Assembly: GCA_910578425.1 (NCBI GenBank)
Contig: CAJTQX010000025.1
Span: forward strand, 1 to 37,398
DNA: 37,398 bases
Reading direction: 5' to 3'
DNA from: an uncultured Anaerotignum sp.
GTDB lineage: Bacteria > Bacillota > Clostridia > Lachnospirales > Anaerotignaceae
The first letter of the stretch is position 1; each line of letters begins with the position of its first letter. Positions 8,298 through 17,328 of this stretch are shown here, in pieces. The position numbers and the translations under genes were made by a program. The notes under the pieces are model-generated. The model was not told the DNA's origin and did not search any database. It worked only from the letters and a program-made list of their open reading frames with translations.

Positions 8298-8894
8298 TTG
8301 AAAAAGATGTTTTATGGACTTTGGCAGCAGCAGTCAGCGTTTGACTCAAGAAATCAATCCAAAAGAAAAATATGTTTTCTAAAGTCAGGCCGCCTTTTCC
8401 TGTTGATATGCTCTTTCCTTTTCCTTCCCGCCTGCGGCAGGGATACGGTCAGCACCTCCGCCGAAATGCTGGAAATGATAGCGGAGCAGTATAAAGTAAT
8501 CGGCAATTTCGAAGAATTGGGACGCATTGAGAAAGACGGTTCATTACTGCTGATTGGCACAGTATATCACACTGGCGGGAAAGTCGTCGACTATTATGCC
8601 GCGGAATTCTCAGAGATAAAAGACGGACAGTATCAATTTGAACATAATGTCACCATACTGTGCCAAAACCAATCAGGGCTTGGCAAATGGAAAGACGGTT
8701 ATGCCATCGTCTGCTGTCATCCAGATGTGAGCACCATACATTTCGCGCTGTCCGCAAACGGCAAATACACAGAAGGAGATTTTGAGGTCGCGGAAATCCC
8801 ATTTGTGCATTACCTGAGCCTTCCCGCTTTGGATATCGAGCCCAATTACCATTTACAGGTTAGCTGGCTGGACAGCGATGGAAACGAAATCTGA
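8298..8894 (+). CDS. Putative lipoprotein of unknown function
   Basis: Residues 32-46 form a hydrophobic stretch ending in the lipobox-like LPAC, with lipidation expected at C46, so the mature protein would be membrane-anchored outside the cell. The n-region is unusually long (about 31 residues), which makes the start uncertain. TTG at 8298 is preceded by GGGGACAGG at good spacing and is kept; ATG at 8307 is an alternative. The mature part of about 150 residues has alternating hydrophobic residues suggesting beta structure and no recognised motif. It follows the 7909 gene closely. Confidence 0.75.
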   Translation: MKKMFYGLWQQQSAFDSRNQSKRKICFLKSGRLFLLICSFLFLPACGRDTVSTSAEMLEMIAEQYKVIGNFEELGRIEKDGSLLLIGTVYHTGGKVVDYYAAEFSEIKDGQYQFEHNVTILCQNQSGLGKWKDGYAIVCCHPDVSTIHFALSANGKYTEGDFEVAEIPFVHYLSLPALDIEPNYHLQVSWLDSDGNEI

Positions 8895-8913
8895 TAACCT
8901 CTTACACATATGC

Positions 8914-8940
8914 AAAAGGGACGGCTATGCCGTCCCTTTT
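8914..8940. terminator. Bidirectional terminator
   Basis: A perfect 12-bp stem, AAAAGGGACGGC with GCCGTCCCTTTT, has a 3-nt loop. It lies between the convergent lipoprotein gene and the V-ATPase operon and reads as a terminator in both directions. Confidence 0.85.
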
Positions 8941-8996
8941 CCATTTCAGATACGTCTTATTTACACCTATGCGCGATATATCACGCGTTTATACGC

Positions 8997-9677
8997 TTAC
9001 GCGCCGAACCTTGCCGCATCCTGTTTGCGTCTTTCCTCAATCGCCTTCTTGGCAATCATATCCTTCACCTTCATAAGACGCGTGGTGCTTGCACGTTCAT
9101 TCTCCTCCAGCTTCATCGCGATATATTTGATCGTTTCCTGATAGTTGGGGATCATAACGTTCTCCAGAGCGTTAACACGCCGCCTTGTGCTCTCAATCTC
9201 CTGTGCCAGCAGCTGCGCCGTCTTTTCGCTTTCCGCCAGCCGCAGCAGCGGCTCCATCGCATCGGAAAAAGATTTCATCGCACTGTCCAGCTCACCGGAG
9301 GTAAAAGCGAAGCCATAAGGGTAAATCGTGCTTTCCCTGCCGCTTTCCTTCTGGAAATCAAACACAGGCACATTTACGCTCATGATGTTCCGCCCTGTCA
9401 CCTTTACGGAAACCGCCTGCTGGGGAATCATCAACGCCTCGCCGAGCGTGCTCTCGCTCATCACCGCGCGCGCGATAATGAAGTTTTTATAAGCGTTTTC
9501 CAAAGCCTTCTCCGCTTCTTCCCGCAGACGCTTATTTTCCCGCACGATTTCAAGGAACTGCTTCATCAGTTCGTCCAGCTTATCCTTCAGCAGCTTATGG
9601 CCTCTTGTAGCCGTTTTCAGCTGCTGTTTCAGGCGGGTCATTTCCATACGGGTGGGATTGACATTCAACCTTGCCAC
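8997..9677 (-). CDS. ntpD: V-type ATPase subunit D
   Basis: Subunit D is the central rotor stalk that couples rotation of the catalytic A3B3 head to the membrane ring. The 226-residue protein has the family's N-terminus (LNVNPTRMEMTRLKQQL), a long N-terminal coiled coil (about 5-75) and a second coiled coil towards the C-terminus (about 140-210), with LENVMIPNYQETIKYI in between. The start is GTG at 9677, with GGGGAG upstream and only six bases between it and the ntpB stop. It is the last gene of the operon; the hairpin at 8914-8940 follows. Confidence 0.95.
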   Translation of the reverse strand: MARLNVNPTRMEMTRLKQQLKTATRGHKLLKDKLDELMKQFLEIVRENKRLREEAEKALENAYKNFIIARAVMSESTLGEALMIPQQAVSVKVTGRNIMSVNVPVFDFQKESGRESTIYPYGFAFTSGELDSAMKSFSDAMEPLLRLAESEKTAQLLAQEIESTRRRVNALENVMIPNYQETIKYIAMKLEENERASTTRLMKVKDMIAKKAIEERRKQDAARFGA

Positions 9678-9683
9678 GCTTCA

Positions 9684-11060
9684 TCACTCCCCGTCATTCA
9701 AATATTTTTCCAAATATTCATCACGGATACGCTTCAATTCGCTCTTAGGCAGCATCCGCAGCAGCTGCCAGCCTGTTTCCAGCGTCTGCTCAATCGTTCT
9801 GTCTGTCCGGAAGCCCTGGGAAACATACGTTTTCTCAAACTCATCGGCAAACTTCGCGTAAATCAGGTCGATATCAGACAGTGCGGATTCGCCCAGAATC
9901 GCCATCAGTTCCTTCGCGTCTTTACCGCGGGAATAAGCAGCAAACAACTGGTTCATTGTATCCGCGTGGTCTTCCCTTGTCTTGCCCTTGCCGATACCCT
10001 TATCCTTCAGACGGGACAGAGAAGGCAGAACGTCAACAGGGGGCTGTATGCCCTTCTTGTAAAGCTCATTCGTCAGAATGATCTGGCCTTCGGTGATGTA
10101 GCCTGTCAAGTCGGGGATCGGGTGCGTTTTGTCGCTCTCCGGCATCGTCAGAATAGGAATCATCGTAATGGAGCCTTCATGCCCTTTCATACGGCCTGCA
10201 CGTTCGTACATGGTCGCAAGGTCTGTATACAGGTAGCCGGGGTAGCCGCGGCGGCCCGGAACCTCTTTCTTAGCAGCGGAAACCTCACGCAGAGCGTCTG
10301 CGTAGTTTGTGATATCCGTCAGGATAACCAGAACATGCATATCCTGCTCAAAAGCCAGATATTCCGCAGCGGTCAGAGCCATTTTCGGCGTACAGATACG
10401 CTCTACGGCAGGGTCGTTTGCCAGATTTACGAACACAACGGAACGGTCGATCGCGCCCGTCGCCTTAAAGTCGTTGATAAAGTATTCCGCGTCCTCGAAC
10501 GTAATGCCGATCGCGGCGAAAACTACGGCGAATTTGGAATCCGTGCCGCGTACCTTCGCCTGACGCGCAATCTGTACCGCAAGGTTTGCATGGGGCAGAC
10601 CGGATGCGGAGAAAATCGGCAGCTTCTGTCCGCGAACCAGCGTATTCAGGCCGTCAATCGCGGAAACGCCCGTCTGGATGAACTCAGCGGGATATTCCCT
10701 TGCCGCCGGGTTAATGGGCGCGCCGTTGATGTCCAGACGCTTTTCGGGAATGATTTCGGGGCCGCCGTCCATAGGCTTGCCCATACCGTCGAATACGCGT
10801 CCCAGAATGTCAGGGGAAACGCCGAAATCCAGGCTCTTGCCAAGGAAACGCACCTTGCTCTCAGCAAGGTTGATGCCTGTCGCGCTTTCAAACAACTGAA
10901 CCAGAGCCGTATCGCCGCTGACTTCCAGCACCCTGCACTTTCTGACTTCGCCGTTGGAAAGTTCGATTTCGCCCAGCTCGTCAAATTTTACGCCTTCCAC
11001 ACCGGAAACCAGCATCAGAGGGCCGGCAACTTCCTGAATCGATCTGTATTCCTTTATCAT
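9684..11060 (-). CDS. ntpB: V-type ATPase subunit B
   Basis: This is the non-catalytic nucleotide-binding-fold subunit of the A3B3 head, 458 residues long, the usual size. The N-terminal beta barrel (EVAGPLMLVSGVEGVKFDELGEI), the central domain without a functional Walker A lysine (IFSASGLPHANLAVQIARQAK) and the C-terminal GYLYTDLATMYERAGR and GYITEGQIILTNELY segments are all present. Its ATG overlaps the ntpA stop by four bases (ATGA), so translation is probably coupled and the subunits made in equal amounts. Confidence 0.97.
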   Translation of the reverse strand: MIKEYRSIQEVAGPLMLVSGVEGVKFDELGEIELSNGEVRKCRVLEVSGDTALVQLFESATGINLAESKVRFLGKSLDFGVSPDILGRVFDGMGKPMDGGPEIIPEKRLDINGAPINPAAREYPAEFIQTGVSAIDGLNTLVRGQKLPIFSASGLPHANLAVQIARQAKVRGTDSKFAVVFAAIGITFEDAEYFINDFKATGAIDRSVVFVNLANDPAVERICTPKMALTAAEYLAFEQDMHVLVILTDITNYADALREVSAAKKEVPGRRGYPGYLYTDLATMYERAGRMKGHEGSITMIPILTMPESDKTHPIPDLTGYITEGQIILTNELYKKGIQPPVDVLPSLSRLKDKGIGKGKTREDHADTMNQLFAAYSRGKDAKELMAILGESALSDIDLIYAKFADEFEKTYVSQGFRTDRTIEQTLETGWQLLRMLPKSELKRIRDEYLEKYLNDGE

Positions 11061-12832
11061 AATTCATCTGCCTCCTTCCTGATGAGTTCCTGTACTTCCT
11101 TGCGGATATCTGTTTCAATTTCATCGTAGCTCTTGTCTACGTTAACTTCTTCTACATATTTCGCGCGGCCGATACGTTCCACAACGTCCATCTTCGTAAT
11201 CTTCTGGATACCCACGCCCTGCTTGATGGCCTCGCCCGCTTCTTTATAGAATGTCAGGATCAGCTTCATCATGCGGTACTGCTTATGCAGGGAAGTATAC
11301 GTATCTACTTCGTGGAAAGAGTTCTGATGCAGGAAGTCCTCGCGGATAGAGCGGGAAACTTCCAGAATCAGTCTGTCGCTGTGGGACAGCGCGTCCACGC
11401 CGACCAGCTGCACAATTTCCTGCAATTCCGCCTCTGTCTGGAGCAGGCGCATAGCCTCTGTCCGCTGCGCGGAAAATTCAGGGTCAACATTTTCGTCCGC
11501 CCATGCGTCAACCTTATCCTGATACAGGGAATAGCTGGTCAGCCAGTTGATCGCCGGGAAGTGCCTCTTGTACGCAAGGGACGCATCCAAGCCCCAGAAT
11601 ACTTTAACGATACGCAGTGTTGCCTGAGAAACGGGCTCGGAAATATCGCCGCCCGGAGGGGATACCGCGCCGATTGCCGTCAGCGTGCCTACGCGGCCCT
11701 CGTTGCCAAGGCAGACAACCCTGCCCGCGCGTTCGTAGAACTGCGCCAGACGGGAGCCAAGGTAAGCGGGGTAGCCTTCTTCACCAGGCATTTCTTCCAG
11801 ACGGCCGGACATCTCACGCAGAGCCTCTGCCCAGCGGGATGTGGAGTCAGCCATCAGCGCGACGCTGTAACCCATATCGCGGAAGAACTCCGCAATCGTA
11901 ATACCTGTGTAAATGGACGCCTCACGCGCCGCAACGGGCATATCGGAGGTATTCGCAATCAGAACGGTTCTCTGCATCAGGGACTCTCCTGTGCGGGGGT
12001 CTTTCAGCTCAGGGAACTCGTTCAGAACGTCCGTCATTTCGTTGCCGCGTTCACCGCAGCCGATGTAAACAACAATGTCTGCGTCAGCCCATTTTGCAAG
12101 CTGGTGCTGTGTAACCGTCTTACCGCTGCCGAAGGGGCCGGGGATTGCCGCAACGCCGCCCTTTGTGATAGGGAAAAACGTATCAACAACACGCTGCCCC
12201 GTAATCAGGGGTGCATTGGGCGTCTGTTTTTCTTTATACGGACGTTCGCGACGAACGGGCCATCTCTGAAGCATGGTCACATTTACATCGTTGCCCTTTG
12301 CGTCTGTGATAATGCAGACTGTCTCCTCTACTGTGAAATCGCCAATAAAGATCTCTTTTATTGTACCGCTCAGCCCATAAGGGACCATAATCTTACAGTC
12401 TACAACCGCTGTTTCTTTTACAATACCAATGACATCGCCAGCCTCTACCTTATCGCCGGTCTTTTTCACAGGCTCAAATTTCCATTTCTTTGTTCTGTCC
12501 AGCGAAGCCGCCTCTACGCCCTTGTGGATATTTGTACCGCTGACCTCGTAGAGCTTTTCCAGCGGACGCTGGATACCGTCGTAAATCGTAGAAATCAGTC
12601 CAGGGCCAAGCTCAACGCTCATAGGCATACCGGTAGAAACCACTTCTTCCCCGGGGCCAAGGCCGGAGGTTTCCTCATAAACCTGTATGGAAGCCTGATC
12701 CCCGTGCATTTCGATGATTTCACCAATCAGATGCTTGTCGGATACGCGAACCACGTCAAACATATTGGCGTCCCTCATGCCTTCCGCTATAACCAACGGA
12801 CCCGACACTTTTACTATCGTGCCTGTTTTCAT
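11057..12832 (-). CDS. ntpA: V-type ATPase catalytic subunit A
   Basis: The catalytic ATPase subunit, 591 residues. The Walker A motif GPFGSGKT lies at about 232-239, the catalytic glutamate region GCGERGNEMTDVL follows, and SRWAEALREMSGRLEEMPGEEGYPAYL is typical of A subunits, as is the long non-homologous insert near 110-190 that distinguishes A from B and F-type beta. ATG at 12832 is preferred over GTG at 12844 because AGGTGA lies eight bases before the ATG. It is separated from ntpF by a 119-bp gap, the only large gap in the operon. Confidence 0.97.
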   Translation of the reverse strand: MKTGTIVKVSGPLVIAEGMRDANMFDVVRVSDKHLIGEIIEMHGDQASIQVYEETSGLGPGEEVVSTGMPMSVELGPGLISTIYDGIQRPLEKLYEVSGTNIHKGVEAASLDRTKKWKFEPVKKTGDKVEAGDVIGIVKETAVVDCKIMVPYGLSGTIKEIFIGDFTVEETVCIITDAKGNDVNVTMLQRWPVRRERPYKEKQTPNAPLITGQRVVDTFFPITKGGVAAIPGPFGSGKTVTQHQLAKWADADIVVYIGCGERGNEMTDVLNEFPELKDPRTGESLMQRTVLIANTSDMPVAAREASIYTGITIAEFFRDMGYSVALMADSTSRWAEALREMSGRLEEMPGEEGYPAYLGSRLAQFYERAGRVVCLGNEGRVGTLTAIGAVSPPGGDISEPVSQATLRIVKVFWGLDASLAYKRHFPAINWLTSYSLYQDKVDAWADENVDPEFSAQRTEAMRLLQTEAELQEIVQLVGVDALSHSDRLILEVSRSIREDFLHQNSFHEVDTYTSLHKQYRMMKLILTFYKEAGEAIKQGVGIQKITKMDVVERIGRAKYVEEVNVDKSYDEIETDIRKEVQELIRKEADEL

Positions 12833-12951
12833 ATGCTTATTCACCTACAATCGATTATATTAACTGCCTAACAGTAAGCATCTATGCACCGTCCTGCGGT
12901 GCTCCTTTTTCACTATAAAAGCCGCCTCTCCAATGTCCGGGGCTTTCATTA
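12833..12951 (-). promoter_or_regulatory. Structured gap between ntpF and ntpA
   Basis: This 119-bp spacer holds two hairpins, AAAGCC/GGCTTT (12918-12946) and GCACCG/CGGTGC (12886-12902), and a perfect TATAAT on the minus strand at 12854-12859 without a good -35 box. It might be an mRNA processing site or a weak internal promoter setting ntpA-B-D levels. A 29-codon frame starting near 12950 has no ribosome binding site and is not called. Confidence 0.4.
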
Positions 12952-13269
12952 TTATTCACTAAACAAAATATCCGCGCCAATGGCACGTTTTGCCGATTCA
13001 CGCACTTCATTCATCCCCAGCCCAAGGCTGCCGCCAATGCCGGGAATGACAATGATTGCGGGCAGTTCCATATCCTTATACTTCGCAAGGCTTTCGCCTG
13101 CCTTCAGGCTGGCCTCCTCCGTAATATAGATGATGGCGTAATCCCGCTCCGCCAACTGGTGTATCTTCTTTTTGATTTCCTCCGCCGAATACGCGGGGAA
13201 AATATCAATGCCCAGGGCAAGGAAGCCCATAACGCTGTCCTTATCGCCAATGATACCAACTTTAGACAT
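12952..13269 (-). CDS. ntpF: V-type ATPase subunit F
   Basis: This small rotor-stalk subunit of 105 residues binds subunit D; it is called NtpG in Enterococcus hirae. The N-terminal MSKVGIIGDKDSVMGFLALG and central YAIIYITEEAS, followed by a glycine-rich PAIIVIPGIGGSLG segment, are characteristic of the alternating alpha/beta fold. The start overlaps the ntpC stop by eight bases. Gene names differ between species, so the symbol follows the subunit letter. Confidence 0.93.
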   Translation of the reverse strand: MSKVGIIGDKDSVMGFLALGIDIFPAYSAEEIKKKIHQLAERDYAIIYITEEASLKAGESLAKYKDMELPAIIVIPGIGGSLGLGMNEVRESAKRAIGADILFSE

Positions 13270-14236
13270 ATGCTTCCCTCACCCTCTCTTTGATCGTTTC
13301 CTCGTCTATATCGTGCAGCTTGCAGGTCATAATAATGCGGACGCATTTCGCCTCTGTTTCCTTTGCCAGAATATACGCCACAACAGGCTCCGGCGTCAGC
13401 GTTTTATATTTCGCATCCTTAACAAAGTCCATCAAATAGTCATCGCAGGCTTTTTCAAACACCGTAAAGCCCTGATCCATATAGCTCTCACAGAGCGCGC
13501 CATGCGCCGTATCCTTCAGCACAGCAATCGCGCTGTCGCTCTTGAAGGCGCGCAGCAGCATTTCCGTATCCAGATCGCCGCCGGGAACGATGCTTTCCAA
13601 AAGCTCCTGCTCCGAACGTCTTGTTTCACGGATGCGCAGCAGTGTTTTCAAATTCGTCACATCTGCCAGCCTGCGGATATATTTGATTACAAATTCATTT
13701 CCCAGCTTTTTCGCTGCCGCAGTCATGTTCCGGAAGCATGCTTTATCCAGAATGGTATCCACATACCTTCCGTTTTTTGTTTTCGCGTAAACGTCAATGG
13801 CTTCTTCCACCGCCCCGCCGACATACGGCAGCTCGCTGTAATTGCGTTCACGGAAATGCCGGCGGATATCCTCAATGGGGAGCGTGCCGCCCTTTACCAT
13901 GAACTTCCGCCCGTTGACGTCGGAAATTTCTTCCTTAATCAGCACCTTGATGTTATGGTAATCGTTTTTGAACAGGAAAATGTTCATAAACGTCTCGTTG
14001 GGGATCAGCTTCTGTACCGCTTCATAGGATTCCTCCAGATGGTTCTGGATCATCTCCTCGAAATCATGCACATCGCGCACCTGCGTTCTGCCGTAATCCG
14101 TATCCGAGAGCAGGCGCAGGGCTTCCTCCGCGTTTTTCGCCTCCGCCATCTGCATCAGCTTCTGCTTTGTCAGCAGCTTGTTTTCCATCGCGCGCACGCT
14201 TGCGACGGCGAAAGGGTAAATCTTGTTTTTAGCCAT
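13262..14236 (-). CDS. ntpC: V-type ATPase subunit C (d)
   Basis: A 324-residue, mostly helical funnel-shaped subunit that links the central stalk to the membrane rotor ring. The N-terminus (YPFAVASVRAMENKLLTKQKL) and the central FLFKNDYHNIKVLIK motif are typical. AAGGAGGGGG lies eight bases before ATG at 14236. It begins 14 bases after ntpE stops and overlaps ntpF at its end. Confidence 0.95.
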   Translation of the reverse strand: MAKNKIYPFAVASVRAMENKLLTKQKLMQMAEAKNAEEALRLLSDTDYGRTQVRDVHDFEEMIQNHLEESYEAVQKLIPNETFMNIFLFKNDYHNIKVLIKEEISDVNGRKFMVKGGTLPIEDIRRHFRERNYSELPYVGGAVEEAIDVYAKTKNGRYVDTILDKACFRNMTAAAKKLGNEFVIKYIRRLADVTNLKTLLRIRETRRSEQELLESIVPGGDLDTEMLLRAFKSDSAIAVLKDTAHGALCESYMDQGFTVFEKACDDYLMDFVKDAKYKTLTPEPVVAYILAKETEAKCVRIIMTCKLHDIDEETIKERVREAYV

Positions 14237-14250
14237 GCTTTACCCCCTCC

Positions 14251-14811
14251 TTAAAACAGAATGCCTGCCGCGATTTGTTGGATTTCCTCTTTTTCCACGT
14301 TAATGATTGATGCAAAAGAATAATTATATTCGATATCACCGTTTTTCACGATAAAGCCGCCGCCAATATCGCCGGTCTTTTCAGAAAGGGTAAAGCCCTT
14401 TTCCGCAATCACATCAGCCAGACGTTTTTGATCTTTCCGGGAAACGATGATCTCTGTACCGCAGGATTTATCCAGACGTTCCAGCATACCGCCGATAACC
14501 TTCGTGTATTCCGCATCGTCCAAAGAGGAAAGGCGTTTCTCCGCTTCGGCAATAATATCGGCAAGGATGCTCTGCTTTTTCTCCAGCACAGCCTTTTTCG
14601 CCTGCATTTCCGCGCCGGAAATCTCCTTTGCACGCGCCTTGCTGGCTTCGTCCTCTGCGTATCTGTCGAAAACGTCCGCTTCCTTGTTTGCTTTATCCTG
14701 TGCGATCCGGAGAATCTCGTCAGCCTCTTTCTGGGCTTTATCCAGTATGGATTTTGCCGCTTCTTCTGCCTCCGCTATGATTTTATCAATGATAATTTTA
14801 CCATCATTCAT
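14251..14811 (-). CDS. ntpE: V-type ATPase subunit E
   Basis: The 186-residue peripheral-stalk subunit pairs with the small subunit H as a stator. The N-terminal half is a highly charged coiled coil (about 5-95, alanine, lysine and glutamate rich), and the C-terminal half contains VIAEKGFTLSEKTGDIGGGFIV, the conserved part that binds the catalytic head. The start is ATG at 14811, with GGAGGAG nine bases upstream; longer in-frame starts run back into ntpK and are rejected. Confidence 0.93.
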   Translation of the reverse strand: MNDGKIIIDKIIAEAEEAAKSILDKAQKEADEILRIAQDKANKEADVFDRYAEDEASKARAKEISGAEMQAKKAVLEKKQSILADIIAEAEKRLSSLDDAEYTKVIGGMLERLDKSCGTEIIVSRKDQKRLADVIAEKGFTLSEKTGDIGGGFIVKNGDIEYNYSFASIINVEKEEIQQIAAGILF

Positions 14812-14858
14812 AGGAGTGTTCTCCTCCTTCTCCATGTAAGTATACAATATCTCCTTGC

Positions 14859-15341
14859 TTATACCTGTATGCCGTTCAGCATCAGGAAGGAAACAAGCAG
14901 GGCAAGAACGGCGTATGTCTCTACCATAGCCGCAAACAGCATGCCTTTTGCCAGCTCGCTGGGCTTTTTGCCTACCAGCATAACGCCCGCAGCCGCAGCC
15001 TTGCCCTGAGAAATACCGGAGATCAGGCCAACAAAAGCGATGGGCATACATGCCGCGAAAATGGACGCGCCCTGAACAACGGAAAGCTCCGCCATACTGC
15101 CGCTCAGCAGGCCAACCTTAACCATTACAATGAACGCGATCAGCAGGCCGTAAATACCCTGTGTACCGGGCAGAGCCTGCAGCAGCAGAACCTGACCAAA
15201 TTTATTCGGGTCTTCAGAAACTACGCCCGCAGCCGCCTCACCAGCGATGCCAACGCCTTTCGCACTGCCGATGCCTGCAAACAGGGCAGCCAGAGCCCCG
15301 CCAAGTAATGCCAAAAATTCACCGCTAATTAAATTACTCAT
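14859..15341 (-). CDS. ntpK: V-type ATPase subunit K (membrane rotor ring)
   Basis: The 160-residue proteolipid has four transmembrane helices (two hairpins), of which only the fourth carries the ion-binding carboxylate, E141 in MVETYAVL. T60 and Q61 (PGTQGIYG) and Q112 (SGISQGK) align with T64, Q65 and Q110 of the Enterococcus hirae NtpK sodium site, so a sodium-translocating ring is predicted. ATG at 15341 has GGAGG upstream and overlaps the end of ntpI by eight bases. The longer frame starting at 15398 lies within ntpI and is rejected. Confidence 0.95.
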   Translation of the reverse strand: MSNLISGEFLALLGGALAALFAGIGSAKGVGIAGEAAAGVVSEDPNKFGQVLLLQALPGTQGIYGLLIAFIVMVKVGLLSGSMAELSVVQGASIFAACMPIAFVGLISGISQGKAAAAGVMLVGKKPSELAKGMLFAAMVETYAVLALLVSFLMLNGIQV

Positions 15342-17328
15342 TGTTTTTACCCTCCTTGAGAATCTTGATGTATTTTGTCTTTCTTTCAAACGGGACAAAC
15401 GGCCTGCCGCCGCCCGTATAAAACTTACCGAAAAATTCTACATACTGCAGCCTGCACGAGTGTACGAACGCACCCAGCGCGTTGATCGCGATATTGAATA
15501 TCGTACCGAACAGGAATACCACCAGCAGCAGAATCGTTCCGCCAACGCCGCCGCCCGCCAAAGAGCCAAGCATATTGATAACCTGTGCAACAACGCCCGT
15601 TGCAAGGCCCAGCGCAAGAAGTCTGGAATAGGAAAGCACATCGGACAGGTAGCTGGTGATGCCGTAAAGACTGCCCAGACCGCCTTTGATCTTTCCAAAA
15701 ATGCCTTTGTTTTTCCGGCCGCCTGTCAGCAGAATGCCAACCGCGCCAACAATCGCCATAATCTTGCCAACATTTGTCAGTCCGGCCGAAACGCTGCCGC
15801 CGAAGCCGAACATCACAATGCCGATCAGCAGAACGTACCAAAGCCCGATGTCAAACAGCGCGTCCAGTGGATGTCCGTCGCGGATATGCATATACGCCTG
15901 TATCGCCATACCTGTAAACAGGTGGATCGCGCCAAGTATCAAAGATACAACCAGCAGACGCATAGGCTCGTTCAGCGGGTTGAACCACAACGGCTCAATG
16001 ACGAAATCTTTATTGAATATCGTTTTCGCCGCTACCGTAAAGAAGTCGCCAAACCAGCCGCCAAAGAGCAGGCCCCAGATAAACGTGGAGATACCGCAGA
16101 AAAAGAACATCTTAATCATACGGAACGTTGTGCCCTCCAGTTTATATTTCTTCAGCAGTACCGCGCAGCCAAGGGACAGGATAATACCATATGCCGCGTC
16201 ACTGAGCATCATGCCGAAGAAAATAAAGTAAAACGGTGCCAGAAACTTCGTCGGGTCGATGTCGCTTCTGGAAGGAAGGCTGTACATCCCCGTAACTGCC
16301 TCAAAGGGCGTAACAAGAGAATTATTGTTCAGAAGCACAGGAACATCCTCGTCCGGTGCGGGCTCCTCGATGTTATAATAACATTCGTATTTTTTCAGCA
16401 GATCCTCCACCTCCGGCTGCGCCGCCCTGGGCATCCAGCCGTCAAAATAAAATACCGCTTCCGTATTCAGCATGTCGCCGATGATCCTCTCGCCATCACG
16501 CCGCATCACGAGGTTATCGTAAAGATACTCGATATTGGGACGTGCCGGAGAAAGCTCCGCCAGCTTTTTCTGCTTTTCCACAATGCCTGTTTCCAGTTCG
16601 CTGATGGTTTTTTCATGATGTTTTATGATCTCTGCCGGCGTTCCATTCTGCTCGGAAAGAGCAATTGCCCCGAAATTGAACGGGCGGAGAGCCTCAAACA
16701 ATTTATCCCGCTCCTCCTTCAGGCAGATAACGGAATAATATCTCTGCTGTTTATCCGCGCTGATCTCCTCCACAACCGCAGAGGGAGCACCTTCCAATGC
16801 CGCCGTAATCAGCTTTCCTGTGTCTGTCTTTACCGGAGCAACGCCCAGAATGACACAGGCAAACTCTGTTTCCTTTTCCTCCAGAGGAATATCCAGCTTT
16901 TCCCAGGGCTTCAGACCAGTGATCAGTGTACGGAGACGGTTGATCTCCGTCTGGCTGTCCGCAATGCCCTTATAAGCCATCACTGCGGCGTCCACGTTCC
17001 GCTCGGTTTCCGTCTTCACCTGATCCATATAGTCTGCGAACGTTGCCCTGTCCATCTCTTTTCTGGAAAGGAACAGCGGCTTCTTTGCGGAATCGTATTT
17101 GCCGATTGCCTCCAACGCAGTGCTGACACGCGCAATATCTGCCTCCAGACGGGAAACATCGGCACTGTTACTGGTTCGGAAAATATCCGGCATCCATTCC
17201 TCATCGTTTACAACGCCCTCCTGGGAATTGATTTCCACCACGCCCAGGTGCATCAGTTCACGGATAAAGGAAAACCGGCTGCTGTTCAAACCAATGACAG
17301 TAAGCTTCCGCATCTCAACAACTGCCAT
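15334..17328 (-). CDS. ntpI: V-type ATPase subunit I (a)
   Basis: The large membrane stator subunit forms the ion half-channels. It has 664 residues: a cytoplasmic N-terminal half (about 1-330, with coiled coils near 85-130 and 215-245) and a C-terminal half with about eight transmembrane helices, including LAPFYFIFFGMMLSDAAYG, SYLSDVLSYSRLLALGLATG and LGAFVHSCRLQYVEFFGKF, the hallmark segments of the family. The ATG at 17328 gives the usual family start MAVVEMRKLTVIG and overlaps the ntpH end by 14 bases. TTG at 17340 and ATG at 17313 are alternatives. Confidence 0.95.
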   Translation of the reverse strand: MAVVEMRKLTVIGLNSSRFSFIRELMHLGVVEINSQEGVVNDEEWMPDIFRTSNSADVSRLEADIARVSTALEAIGKYDSAKKPLFLSRKEMDRATFADYMDQVKTETERNVDAAVMAYKGIADSQTEINRLRTLITGLKPWEKLDIPLEEKETEFACVILGVAPVKTDTGKLITAALEGAPSAVVEEISADKQQRYYSVICLKEERDKLFEALRPFNFGAIALSEQNGTPAEIIKHHEKTISELETGIVEKQKKLAELSPARPNIEYLYDNLVMRRDGERIIGDMLNTEAVFYFDGWMPRAAQPEVEDLLKKYECYYNIEEPAPDEDVPVLLNNNSLVTPFEAVTGMYSLPSRSDIDPTKFLAPFYFIFFGMMLSDAAYGIILSLGCAVLLKKYKLEGTTFRMIKMFFFCGISTFIWGLLFGGWFGDFFTVAAKTIFNKDFVIEPLWFNPLNEPMRLLVVSLILGAIHLFTGMAIQAYMHIRDGHPLDALFDIGLWYVLLIGIVMFGFGGSVSAGLTNVGKIMAIVGAVGILLTGGRKNKGIFGKIKGGLGSLYGITSYLSDVLSYSRLLALGLATGVVAQVINMLGSLAGGGVGGTILLLVVFLFGTIFNIAINALGAFVHSCRLQYVEFFGKFYTGGGRPFVPFERKTKYIKILKEGKNNE

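Noticed and set aside
8910..11129. 739-codon open frame on the plus strand
   Set aside because: Antisense to ntpD and ntpB and begins inside the terminator region; composition is that of a shadow frame.
11285..12871. 528-codon open frame on the plus strand
   Set aside because: Antisense to ntpA, with shadow-like composition.
12863..12950. Possible 29-codon peptide MKAPDIGEAAF... between ntpF and ntpA
   Set aside because: No ribosome binding site and no resemblance to any ATPase subunit; it overlaps both hairpins.
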